This document shows positions 19,208-27,056 of a stretch of 64,000 bases of DNA, one piece after another. The notes under the pieces are model-generated. The model ran no database searches. It saw nothing but the letters and a program-made list of their open reading frames with translations, and was not told the origin of the DNA. The translations under genes and the position numbers were made by a program. Source of the stretch: Bacteroidota bacterium (GTDB lineage: Bacteria; Bacteroidota; Bacteroidia; AKYH767-A; 2013-40CM-41-45); contig JADJSV010000001.1 in the NCBI GenBank assembly GCA_016711505.1, positions 310,001 to 374,000 of the forward strand. Direction: 5' to 3'. Positions within the stretch are counted from its first letter, which is position 1, and each line of letters opens with the position of its first letter.

Positions 19208-19528
19208 AGTTGGTTGTTGTTTAATAGTAAAATCATTGTATTTTTATTTACTTCGACAAAGGAACCTGCACAATCTGGTGGAAGTATGAACTGCTGAAAA
19301 CCATGTTGTTGGAATAATTCAGTATTGCTTCAATTGCGTTTTATTGTGACACATTTTCTGGATTTTCAATCGATTCTTACACCTGATGATTGTTATCATT
19401 TCCAGTGAATATCATGTAATCCCCTAAATTCAAAACATTGTTCAAAAGTGACTCAGTAAAATTGATAAAATCTTTCAAATGACATAAAATGGATTCTTTA
19501 TTGACAAAAAATAACAATATTTTTGTCC
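19208..19528. other. Intergenic region between divergent phosphoesterase and guaA genes
   Basis: An AT-rich, gene-free stretch that must hold both promoters. A TATTTTTG word (19518-19525) sits only three bases before the guaA ATG, too close for an ordinary -7 element. No riboswitch-like fold was recognised. Confidence 0.4.
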
Positions 19529-21055
19529 ATGCATCAGAAAATTCTAATCGCCGATTTTGGTTCGCAGTATACCCAACTTATAGCCCGAAGAATAAGGGAA
19601 TTAAATGTTTATTGTGAAATCCATCCTTTTCATCATTTTCCGGCACTAACATCTGATGTACAGGGTGTGATCATTTCCGGAAGTCCTTCTTCTGTAAGAG
19701 AAGAGAATCATCCGGAAATGAATATCGATGCAATTCGGGGAAAAGTTCCTGTTTTAGGAGTGTGTTATGGTGCACAACTTCTGGCATTTAAAAATGGGGG
19801 AGAAGTGCTACCTTCAAAAATAAGAGAATACGGACGAGCTCATTTAATTTCCATTGAAAAGAATGAACTCTTTGAAAATATTCCTCTCAATAGCACTGTC
19901 TGGATGTCGCATGGTGATACAATAGCTAAAATTCCTGAAAAGTTTCAGATCATTGCTCAGACGTCTGATGTAAAAGTTGCAGCATTCAAAATAGCTGATG
20001 AACTTACTTATGGAATCCAATTTCATCCGGAAGTGACGCATTCATCAGATGGAAAAGCTTTGATAAAAAATTTCATCGTCAACATTTGTAAATGTAAACA
20101 GGATTGGACACCTGCGGCATTTGTTTCTGAAACAATTGAAAACCTGAAATCGAAATTGCAAAACGATGTTGTCGTTTTAGGTTTATCAGGAGGAGTGGAT
20201 AGCAGTGTTGCTGCAGTATTACTTCACCAGGCAATCGGAAAGAATCTTCATTGTATTTTTGTTGATAATGGATTGCTGAGAAAAAATGAATATTCACAAG
20301 TCCTGGAGTCGTATCAGCATATGGGATTGAATATAAAAGGTGTTGATGCAAAAGAGAAATTCTATACTGAACTGAAAGGCCTGACAGATCCTGAAGCAAA
20401 ACGTAAAGCGATCGGAAAAGTTTTTATCGATGTTTTCGATGAAGAAGCACATCGCATCACCAATGTAAAATGGTTAGCACAAGGAACGATCTATCCTGAT
20501 ATAATCGAATCAGTAAGTGTAAAAGGCCCAAGTGCAACAATCAAGTCGCATCATAATGTCGGTGGATTACCCGAAAAAATGAATTTGAAAGTAGTCGAAC
20601 CATTGAATACACTTTTTAAAGATGAAGTCCGTTCAGTAGGAAGGCAATTAAACATCGATCCATTGATTCTTAACCGACATCCATTTCCTGGTCCGGGTCT
20701 TGCAATTAGAATTCTGGGAGATATTACTCCTGAAAAAGTTGACATTGTTCAGCAGGCCGATGAAATTTTTATTACATCATTGAAAAACGAAGGTCTATAT
20801 AACGATGTCTGGCAGGCAGGTGTGATTCTATTGCCTGTCCAATCTGTCGGAGTTATGGGTGATGAAAGAACTTATGAAAAAGCTGTCGTGCTAAGAGCAG
20901 TTCAGTCGATCGATGGAATGACAGCAGACTGGTGCCATCTGCCACATACATTTCTGGCAAAGGTCTCTAACGAAATCATTAATAAAGTGAAAGGAATAAA
21001 CAGAGTTGTGTATGATATAAGTTCAAAACCACCGGCAACTATCGAATGGGAATAA
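19529..21055 (+). CDS. guaA: GMP synthase (glutamine-hydrolysing)
   Basis: This 508-residue enzyme converts XMP to GMP using ATP and glutamine. The N-terminal class I amidotransferase domain has the nucleophile Cys79 in GVCYGAQ and the His/Glu pair in QFHPEVTHS. The ATP-pyrophosphatase domain has the P-loop GLSGGVDSSVA. The C-terminal dimerisation domain ends KPPATIEWE, the family hallmark. The ATG at 19529 (MHQKILIADFGSQ) is preferred to a TTG two codons upstream. A LysM protein gene follows about 66 bp downstream on the same strand. Confidence 0.97.
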   Translation: MHQKILIADFGSQYTQLIARRIRELNVYCEIHPFHHFPALTSDVQGVIISGSPSSVREENHPEMNIDAIRGKVPVLGVCYGAQLLAFKNGGEVLPSKIREYGRAHLISIEKNELFENIPLNSTVWMSHGDTIAKIPEKFQIIAQTSDVKVAAFKIADELTYGIQFHPEVTHSSDGKALIKNFIVNICKCKQDWTPAAFVSETIENLKSKLQNDVVVLGLSGGVDSSVAAVLLHQAIGKNLHCIFVDNGLLRKNEYSQVLESYQHMGLNIKGVDAKEKFYTELKGLTDPEAKRKAIGKVFIDVFDEEAHRITNVKWLAQGTIYPDIIESVSVKGPSATIKSHHNVGGLPEKMNLKVVEPLNTLFKDEVRSVGRQLNIDPLILNRHPFPGPGLAIRILGDITPEKVDIVQQADEIFITSLKNEGLYNDVWQAGVILLPVQSVGVMGDERTYEKAVVLRAVQSIDGMTADWCHLPHTFLAKVSNEIINKVKGINRVVYDISSKPPATIEWE

Positions 21056-21121
21056 TATTTGTATCTTATCATTAAAAAAGGAAATTAAAATTACCACTTG
21101 CAATTCTTAAAAATCGAAATT

Positions 21122-22537
21122 GTGCTTCTAAAAAAAATTCTTTTATTGATCGGAATAGTTCTTACTCAGATTTCTTATGGGCAGACTTTGACTAAAAAAG
21201 ATACTGCTGATATCAGATTTCTGAATTCCAGAAAATTCTATATCTATAAGGTTGAAAAAGGCGAGACGCTTTTTAGCATATCTCAGAAGTTTAATATACC
21301 TCAGGAAGAGATCATTCAATTCAACAAGGATATAAATCAGCAGGGGTTGAAGGCCAAAACAAAATTATGGGTTCCGGCATATTCCTGGTTGAAAAAAGAT
21401 GCAAAGGCTGAAACTGAGACCGAAGAAGTTGAAGAAATTAATCCGGAGAAAAAACTTTACAAAATTGCAATTATCGCTACACTGAATTTACCGAAGATGT
21501 ATATGCCTGATACTACAGCTTTGGATTCATCATATGTTGACGAGGCAATTGAAAGAGATATTGTCAATAGTTTGTCTTTTATAGAAGGTGCTATCAGAAG
21601 CGCAGAAATTCTGAAATCGGATGGGTTCAAATCCCAGATCGTTATTATCGATTCAGAACAAGACTCAACAAAACTCAATTCCAAACTTAAAACACATTCA
21701 CCTGATCTTATTATTACGAATGAAAACGGAAGCATACTTAAATACCTGACTCACTTTTCCGATCATAAGAACATCCGGCTATTGTCCTGCGGTATTAATA
21801 CTACGGAACTCATAAAGGAATCTAAAAATTCAGTAGCACTTTTTCCATCTTCTTTGAGTCAGTGTGAAGAGATGGGTTATTTTAATGCAAAATATTTTCC
21901 GGGTGCTGTTGCAATAACTATCAGAACAACTCAGGCAAAAGAAAATGAAAGAAGTATAGCATTCAAGAATGGCTGGAAAACAGGTGGTGGCGGGAAATCG
22001 CTGTATCTTGATTATTCAAAAGGTGGAGCTAAAGCGATGGCAGATAGTTTATCCAAAAATAAAAACAATGTAATATTTATTTCATCCTCTAATGAAGATA
22101 TGGTTTCAACCATTCTGGGAGAATTGAAGGAGCATGTTTTGGAAAAAACAATTACAGTAGCAGGTTTACCAACATGGCAATATTTTGAAACGATCGATCA
22201 GAATCTGATGGACAAGTGCAATGTGTATATTTTCAGTTCAGGATTTATTCAGTATGGAAATTCTACTGTGGAAAATTTCAGAAAATATTATCGTGAAACG
22301 TTTAGTGGTGAACCCTCAGAATTTGCTTTTCAAGGGTATGATGCAATGCTTTTCGCTGGAAAGAATCTTATGAAATACGGGAAAAAATTTATTTCCACCG
22401 GGAAAACAATGTCTGTAGCAGGGATTTTTTCTGAATATGAAATCGAAGTTGATGCAAAGGAAAATAAAGTTATCCATGTTTATCAGCCTACAAAAGATGA
22501 TCAGATTGATTACTTCAAAAAGATAACGAAGAAGTAA
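21122..22537 (+). CDS. LysM domain protein with periplasmic-binding-like C-terminal region
   Basis: An exported protein of about 471 residues. The signal peptide is LLKKILLLIGIVLTQISYGQ, and a GTG at 21122 fits better than the TTG at 21098. One LysM module (YKVEKGETLFSISQKFNIPQEEIIQFN) should bind peptidoglycan. The remaining ~340 residues resemble type 1 periplasmic binding folds of the LpoA/branched-chain amino-acid-receptor type (IAIIATLNLPKMY..., AFQGYDAMLFAGKNLMKYG). Such proteins are common in Bacteroidota and a cell-wall regulatory role is plausible but unproven. Its stop overlaps the hemF start (TAATG), implying translational coupling. Confidence 0.78.
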   Translation: MLLKKILLLIGIVLTQISYGQTLTKKDTADIRFLNSRKFYIYKVEKGETLFSISQKFNIPQEEIIQFNKDINQQGLKAKTKLWVPAYSWLKKDAKAETETEEVEEINPEKKLYKIAIIATLNLPKMYMPDTTALDSSYVDEAIERDIVNSLSFIEGAIRSAEILKSDGFKSQIVIIDSEQDSTKLNSKLKTHSPDLIITNENGSILKYLTHFSDHKNIRLLSCGINTTELIKESKNSVALFPSSLSQCEEMGYFNAKYFPGAVAITIRTTQAKENERSIAFKNGWKTGGGGKSLYLDYSKGGAKAMADSLSKNKNNVIFISSSNEDMVSTILGELKEHVLEKTITVAGLPTWQYFETIDQNLMDKCNVYIFSSGFIQYGNSTVENFRKYYRETFSGEPSEFAFQGYDAMLFAGKNLMKYGKKFISTGKTMSVAGIFSEYEIEVDAKENKVIHVYQPTKDDQIDYFKKITKK

Positions 22538-23439
22538 TGCCGATCGACAAGGAAATAATTGCTGAATGGTTCAGGGGACTTCAGGACAGAATCTGTGCAG
22601 GGCTTGAAGTGGGCGATGGAAAAGGAAAATTTATAGAAGATAAATGGATCCGTGAAGAAGGCGGTGGCGGTCGGACGCGGATATTGCAAAATGGAAACGT
22701 CATCGAAAAAGGCGGAGTAAATTTTTCCGCAGTTCATGGCAAAGCTCCTGAGTTTTTGATTCAGCAACTTAAAGCAGATCAGGATGCACAGTTTTTTGCA
22801 ACAGGAGTTTCAATTGTAATTCATCCGGAAAATCCACATGTGCCGATCATCCATATGAATGTACGGTATTTCGAAATGTCCGGCGGAATTTCCTGGTTTG
22901 GCGGTGGAATCGATCTGACTCCACATTATGTTAAGCAGGATGATGGGGAATTTTTTCATGGGATGCTGAAACAAGCTTGTGATAAGCATCATTCGGGATA
23001 TTATCCTGAATTTAAAAAATGGGCTGATAATTACTTCTATATAAAACACAGAAAAGAAACCCGTGGTATTGGTGGAATATTTTTCGATCACTTAAAACCA
23101 ACTCCTGAAATTTCTATGAATGACCGGTGGAATTTTGTAAAAGAAATCGGCGAAACTTTTTTACCGGTCTATACAGAGCTGATCAAAAGAAACAGAAATG
23201 AAAAATTTTCTGAAGCTGAAAAAGAATGGCAGTTTTTAAGACGTGGACGATATGTCGAATTTAATCTGGTATATGACCGGGGAACTAAATTTGGTTTAGA
23301 AACTGACGGGCGAACAGAATCTATTTTAATGAGTCTGCCAAAGATGGCTTCATGGGAATATAATTACATTCCCAAAACCGGTAGCCGCGAAGAAAATACA
23401 ATGTCGTTGTTAAAAAAAGACATTGACTGGGTCAAATGA
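22537..23439 (+). CDS. hemF: Oxygen-dependent coproporphyrinogen III oxidase
   Basis: This 300-residue enzyme decarboxylates coproporphyrinogen III to protoporphyrinogen IX in haem synthesis, using O2, which implies at least facultative aerobic life. Diagnostic motifs are GGGGRTRILQNG, HMNVRYFE, SWFGGGIDLTPHY, RGIGGIFFDHL, RRGRYVEFNLVYDRGTKFGLETDGRTESILMSLP and the C-terminal W. Length is normal. It overlaps the upstream LysM gene by one base and the downstream SMUG2 gene by four (ATGA), so the three are probably one operon. Confidence 0.96.
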   Translation: MPIDKEIIAEWFRGLQDRICAGLEVGDGKGKFIEDKWIREEGGGGRTRILQNGNVIEKGGVNFSAVHGKAPEFLIQQLKADQDAQFFATGVSIVIHPENPHVPIIHMNVRYFEMSGGISWFGGGIDLTPHYVKQDDGEFFHGMLKQACDKHHSGYYPEFKKWADNYFYIKHRKETRGIGGIFFDHLKPTPEISMNDRWNFVKEIGETFLPVYTELIKRNRNEKFSEAEKEWQFLRRGRYVEFNLVYDRGTKFGLETDGRTESILMSLPKMASWEYNYIPKTGSREENTMSLLKKDIDWVK

Positions 23440-24110
23440 AAATGTTTGGAGATTCTGTATTTGAATTTTTGAAAGACCTGAAACCTAAATTCAGTTTATC
23501 CAATGGAATTTCCTGTTTATTACCATTTGAAAATCCAGAGGTTATTGAAGTGAATAAAACTTTTTACAAAACTTTCTATAATGATAAAATTCCAAGGCAG
23601 ATGATTCTTGGAATTAATCCCGGCAGATTTGGTTCAGGTATTACCGGCATTTCATTTACAGACCCGATAAAACTTGAAACAGAACTTAGAATTAAAAACT
23701 CATTTGTAAAACGCGCTGAGTTGTCAAGTGATTTTATCTATCAGGTCATCCGGCAATATGGCGGTCCGGAGATATTCTTTAAACGATTTTATATTTCTGC
23801 AGTTTGTCCGATAGGTTTTTTAAAAGACTCGAAAAATATTAATTATTATGACGATAAAGTTCTTTTAGCTTCAGTCCATCAGTTTATCATACAAAACATA
23901 GAATTGCAACTTACTTTTGGAATTGACAGGACCATTGCATATTGTTTAGGTGAAGGAGAAAACTTCAAGTATCTGAATCGGCTTAATCAGGAATTTGATT
24001 TCTTTGAAAAGATCGTTCCTTTACCGCATCCACGATTTATAATGCAATACAGGCGGAAATTTATTCCTGATTATGCAGGAAGGTATTTAGAGGCTTTTAA
24101 GAGCAACTAA
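23436..24110 (+). CDS. SMUG2-type uracil-DNA glycosylase family protein (DUF4918)
   Basis: A 224-residue protein of the SMUG2/DUF4918 branch of the uracil-DNA glycosylase superfamily, expected to remove uracil or damaged pyrimidines from DNA. The active-site loop is ILGINPGRFGSGITGISF (about residues 59-77), and the second motif with the catalytic-side His is PLPHPRFIMQYRR near the C-terminus (about 199-211). It overlaps hemF by 4 bp. Co-expression of a base-excision enzyme with haem synthesis has no obvious functional meaning here. Confidence 0.82.
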   Translation: MKMFGDSVFEFLKDLKPKFSLSNGISCLLPFENPEVIEVNKTFYKTFYNDKIPRQMILGINPGRFGSGITGISFTDPIKLETELRIKNSFVKRAELSSDFIYQVIRQYGGPEIFFKRFYISAVCPIGFLKDSKNINYYDDKVLLASVHQFIIQNIELQLTFGIDRTIAYCLGEGENFKYLNRLNQEFDFFEKIVPLPHPRFIMQYRRKFIPDYAGRYLEAFKSN

Positions 24111-24195
24111 TCGTTAAAAAGTGAGTAAAATGTGTTTAAATCTGCTTAAAGATTCACAATAAATTATCATATTTGTCAACCTAAATTAAAGAACA

Positions 24196-24339
24196 ATGTC
24201 GGAAAATCATCATTCAGGTTCAGAAACTAAAAAAGGACTTTGGTATACATATTTCGGTAAAGGCGGCGCTGCTGTTTTTGCTTTCCTTTGGATCCTCTTG
24301 CTTTTAAGCTGGGTATTCTATGTGTTAAAATGGGGTTGA
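24196..24339 (+). CDS. Small single-pass membrane peptide, 47 aa
   Basis: This small ORF starts at ATG 24196 and ends with TGA at 24337-24339. The N-terminus is polar and His-rich (MSENHHSGSETKKG). A hydrophobic helix follows (about residues 25-44, AAVFAFLWILLLLSWVFYVL), and it ends KWG. A terminator lies immediately downstream and a near-consensus ATATTTG lies about 25 bp upstream, supporting a real gene. Function unknown; small peptides of this shape can be accessory subunits of membrane complexes. Confidence 0.6.
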   Translation: MSENHHSGSETKKGLWYTYFGKGGAAVFAFLWILLLLSWVFYVLKWG

Positions 24340-24354
24340 TCAAACCAAACTCCA

Positions 24355-24391
24355 TAAAAAAAGTGCATTCCTCACGGTCTGCACTTTTTTG
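24355..24391 (+). terminator. Rho-independent terminator after the 47-aa peptide
   Basis: A stem of AAAAAGTGCA pairing with TGCACTTTTTT, loop about 12 nt, starts 16 bp after the stop codon and ends in a T-run. It is near-symmetrical and may work in both directions. Confidence 0.8.
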
Positions 24392-24488
24392 CGTTTGAAG
24401 CTTTTGTTCGTGTATAATATCAGATCTGAATTATCGATTTTGTTTTAAAGAAAGCATTGCTGATTTCTACGTATTAATGACTACTCAC

Positions 24489-25139
24489 TTATTTCGACAT
24501 CGACTTGATCTTAGCAATATAAGCCGGGTCTTCAGCGTAATTCTCACCAAGGAATGTCAGGTAGCGTTCTGTTAACTTGAACGACTGGTCTTGCCAGTAT
24601 TTATAGTCCTTTACACAATCCTGCCAGTTTTCATATACTGCATAATGATTTTGTGTACGGTATTTCTTAAGTTCCTGTTGAGTTCCTTTGATGATCAGAT
24701 TTGACTCAGGTAAGTATATACCAACAGCAGAAGTTTTTCTCTTGAATGGAAAACGCATTCCTAACAGATTGTTAGCACGTTTTGACAAGTAAGAGTTTAA
24801 GTGACCGGATTCGATCATGATCTGAGCATAGACTTGTTCCTGGCAAATGATATGATTTGAATCCAGTTCTCGTCTTAGATTTTCTTCTGTCAATGGTAAG
24901 ATGTTTTTCTTTGATGTCTTAGTCAGATCCGACGCAGTAACTGGACCATTATAAGAGAAATCATCGAACGATAAAACGAAGAAGAACAGGAAGAAGAAAA
25001 ATGCGAAGATGTTATTCCACATTTTCGATGTCGCCTTTGACACAGTTGGCAGCATGAAGTTTTCGCATTCTTCATTCATGCATAACACGTAGTCTTTTTG
25101 TACGTGTACTTTTTTCGAATGACAACAGCTTGTTTTCAT
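24489..25139 (-). CDS. Membrane-anchored glucosaminidase-domain protein with N-terminal Cys motif
   Basis: A 216-residue protein ending in a GH73-type glucosaminidase/lysozyme-like domain (about residues 95-215: QVYAQIMIESGHLNSYLSKRANNLLGMRF..., YENWQDCVKDYKYWQ), expected to cut peptidoglycan. Glu in MIESG is the likely catalytic acid. The N-terminus is unusual: MKTSCCHSKK...LCMNEECENFM looks like a small zinc-ribbon (C5, C6, H7, C20, C25), followed by one membrane helix (about 42-58). This predicts a cytosolic metal-binding tip and a periplasmic enzyme. An out-of-frame ATG at 25179 could extend it if one A in the A6 run at about 25141-25146 is surplus. Confidence 0.75.
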   Translation of the reverse strand: MKTSCCHSKKVHVQKDYVLCMNEECENFMLPTVSKATSKMWNNIFAFFFFLFFFVLSFDDFSYNGPVTASDLTKTSKKNILPLTEENLRRELDSNHIICQEQVYAQIMIESGHLNSYLSKRANNLLGMRFPFKRKTSAVGIYLPESNLIIKGTQQELKKYRTQNHYAVYENWQDCVKDYKYWQDQSFKLTERYLTFLGENYAEDPAYIAKIKSMSK

Positions 25140-25200
25140 GTTTTTTAAGTTTTGATTTAAGCGCGTTTGGTTTGCTCATGGCTGTGTCTCTTGAACGGTA

Positions 25201-25208
25201 CAAAAGTA
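25201..25208 (-). promoter_or_regulatory. -7 promoter element of glucosaminidase gene
   Basis: TACTTTTG on the minus strand perfectly matches TAnnTTTG, about 60 bp upstream of the annotated ATG. The predicted transcript would include the alternative ATG at 25179. Confidence 0.45.
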
Positions 25209-25770
25209 TGCCTTTGGCCGGACAGGAATGAAGTCTATTTGGTCAAACGGTTAACCCGGTTTGGCAAAACCATGAAAAGGCAGGGTAAAAATTCAAATGC
25301 TTGAAAATGAGCTGTAAAGGCTAAAATCACGGTAAAAACTTCAAATTTTTGCAAAAAATGCGGTCGGTGAGCTATGGAAAGAAGACTGAAAGTTAAAAAT
25401 CAGTAATTGGCTCTAATTAAATAATCCGGGTAAAAATGAATCTATGGAATGTTGATAATTTTTATTTTAAATTTTTAAAATAGAAGTAAAGGAACAACGA
25501 ATTTTAAAAATTAAATGTTCGTTGAGGTATTAGAAGGTACACAGATAGAGTAATTGCGATTAACATAAGATCATATATGGGACATAAACAAACACATAAA
25601 TTGACTCAATTTAGAAGATTGATTTTTAGCCCTTTTGTCCCATAATTAATATTATGTTAAGTAGCATTAATCTGTTTCCAGCCCACTTTCGGGCTTTTCT
25701 GATTCTTACTCGTTTTTAAATGACTTTCCAGGTCGACTGTCAACTGACTTAAATAAAAATATTATTGCAT
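25209..25770. other. Gene-free AT-rich intergenic region
   Basis: No coding frame is supported. It holds two loosely similar stretches ('ggtaaaaattcaaa...' near 25285 and 'ggtaaaaacttcaaa...' near 25332) and a weak AGCCC/GGGCT hairpin with a short T-run (about 25680-25699). Confidence 0.45.
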
Positions 25771-25794
25771 AAAAAAGCCCGGAAAATCCGGGCT
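25771..25794 (-). terminator. Terminator of TPR protein gene
   Basis: A perfect 8-bp GC-rich stem (AGCCCGGA/TCCGGGCT) with a 3-nt loop is followed on the minus strand by TTTTTT. It lies 21 bp beyond the TPR gene stop. Confidence 0.85.
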
Positions 25795-25815
25795 CCTTTT
25801 TCGTTTCTTAGAAAA

Positions 25816-27027
25816 CTATTCCAATGTCTTTAACTGCTCTGACACCTTTGTGTATTTTTCAGTTTCCCCTGTTCTGATGTACAATTGTTTTAATGATGTC
25901 AAAGTTCCTTTGTAAGTATCTTTGTCATCAGCTGACTTGTTCGGATTTGTTTCCAATGACTTCTCCAGATATGGTTGCGCCTCTTTGAACTTCAGTTCAT
26001 ACTTTGCTTTAGCTTTGTCAAATTCAACATTTGATTTTAACAAGTTAGCTCCATTTATCATCTCTACAGCCTGATTAAAATATAAAGCACCAAGATTATA
26101 GTTTAGTACATAGTTTGATGGATCAATTGCAATACCATCTTTATATGCTTTTTCTGCTCTGGAGATATAATCTGTGTATTGTTCCGGCTTCAACGCTTCC
26201 TTAGCTTCTTTGTCACGAGGATTTGCCAGATTATCAAAGGTTGCTCCTAAAGCAAGATACAAACTTGGATTCTTTGAGTCGTGAGCGATCGCTGCATCTA
26301 ATGCTGCTGTTGCTTCCTTTTGTTTTCCGCTCGATAAAAGAATGTTGATCTCATTTAACATCAAACCCAGACTATCCGGATATGCTGCACGACCTTCACG
26401 GATAGTTTTAAGTGCATTCACAGTATCTTTTTCTTTCATATAGATCTCGCTCAACGAAAGGAAAATCTTGTCGTCGTTGAATTTATATGAAATAAGCTGA
26501 TTGTAATATTGTTTAGCTTTCGTCATGTCACCTGCATGTTCTGCTGAGTACGCAGAATTCAGGATCACCGATGTATCTCCCGGTGACATGATCAGAACTT
26601 TTTCAAATTCCACTAATGCAGTTTTGAAATCTTTCGATTCATATGCCTTAACACCATTCTTGAAAACATCGTTTACAACAAGTGGAATTCTGACAGTTGT
26701 AATCTCATCGGCCCAGTCATTTTTGGGATCCAATTGATTGGCTTTAGCAAATGACTCATAAGCCACCCAAAGACAATTATCACAAAGACCTTTATATTTT
26801 TCACTATTGTACAATGCGGCATATATTAACCCCTTGTAATACCAGGTCTTTGCCATTCCTGATGTTGACTCATGCACGGATGCTTCGTCTATGGCCTCCT
26901 TTGCTTTGTCATATTGCTGATATGGTTCTTTATAAAAGTTCCATGCTGTCTGAACCTTTGGTTTCTGTGAGAAAGCTAAAGTTACAGATAAACAACTTGT
27001 TAGGACGATTAAGCTAATTCTTTTCAT
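25816..27027 (-). CDS. Exported tetratricopeptide-repeat protein
   Basis: A 403-residue protein with a signal peptide (about residues 1-20, ending AFSQ). At least six TPR-like helical hairpins are recognisable, for example KAYESKDFKTALVEFEKVLIMSPGD, AYSAEHAGDMTKAKQYYNQLISY and YKDGIAIDPSNYVLNYNLGALYFNQA. It is probably a periplasmic scaffold or an interaction partner of an envelope complex, but no partner can be named. It lies 29 bp downstream of gyrA on the same strand and ends at a strong terminator, so it is likely the last gene of a gyrA transcript. Confidence 0.82.
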   Translation of the reverse strand: MKRISLIVLTSCLSVTLAFSQKPKVQTAWNFYKEPYQQYDKAKEAIDEASVHESTSGMAKTWYYKGLIYAALYNSEKYKGLCDNCLWVAYESFAKANQLDPKNDWADEITTVRIPLVVNDVFKNGVKAYESKDFKTALVEFEKVLIMSPGDTSVILNSAYSAEHAGDMTKAKQYYNQLISYKFNDDKIFLSLSEIYMKEKDTVNALKTIREGRAAYPDSLGLMLNEINILLSSGKQKEATAALDAAIAHDSKNPSLYLALGATFDNLANPRDKEAKEALKPEQYTDYISRAEKAYKDGIAIDPSNYVLNYNLGALYFNQAVEMINGANLLKSNVEFDKAKAKYELKFKEAQPYLEKSLETNPNKSADDKDTYKGTLTSLKQLYIRTGETEKYTKVSEQLKTLE

Positions 27028-27056
27028 ATTCCTTTTTTGCTAAATATTATGTTAAG

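Noticed and set aside
19518..19525. TATTTTTG as the guaA promoter
   Set aside because: It sits three bases before the start codon, so a transcript from it would lack the ATG.
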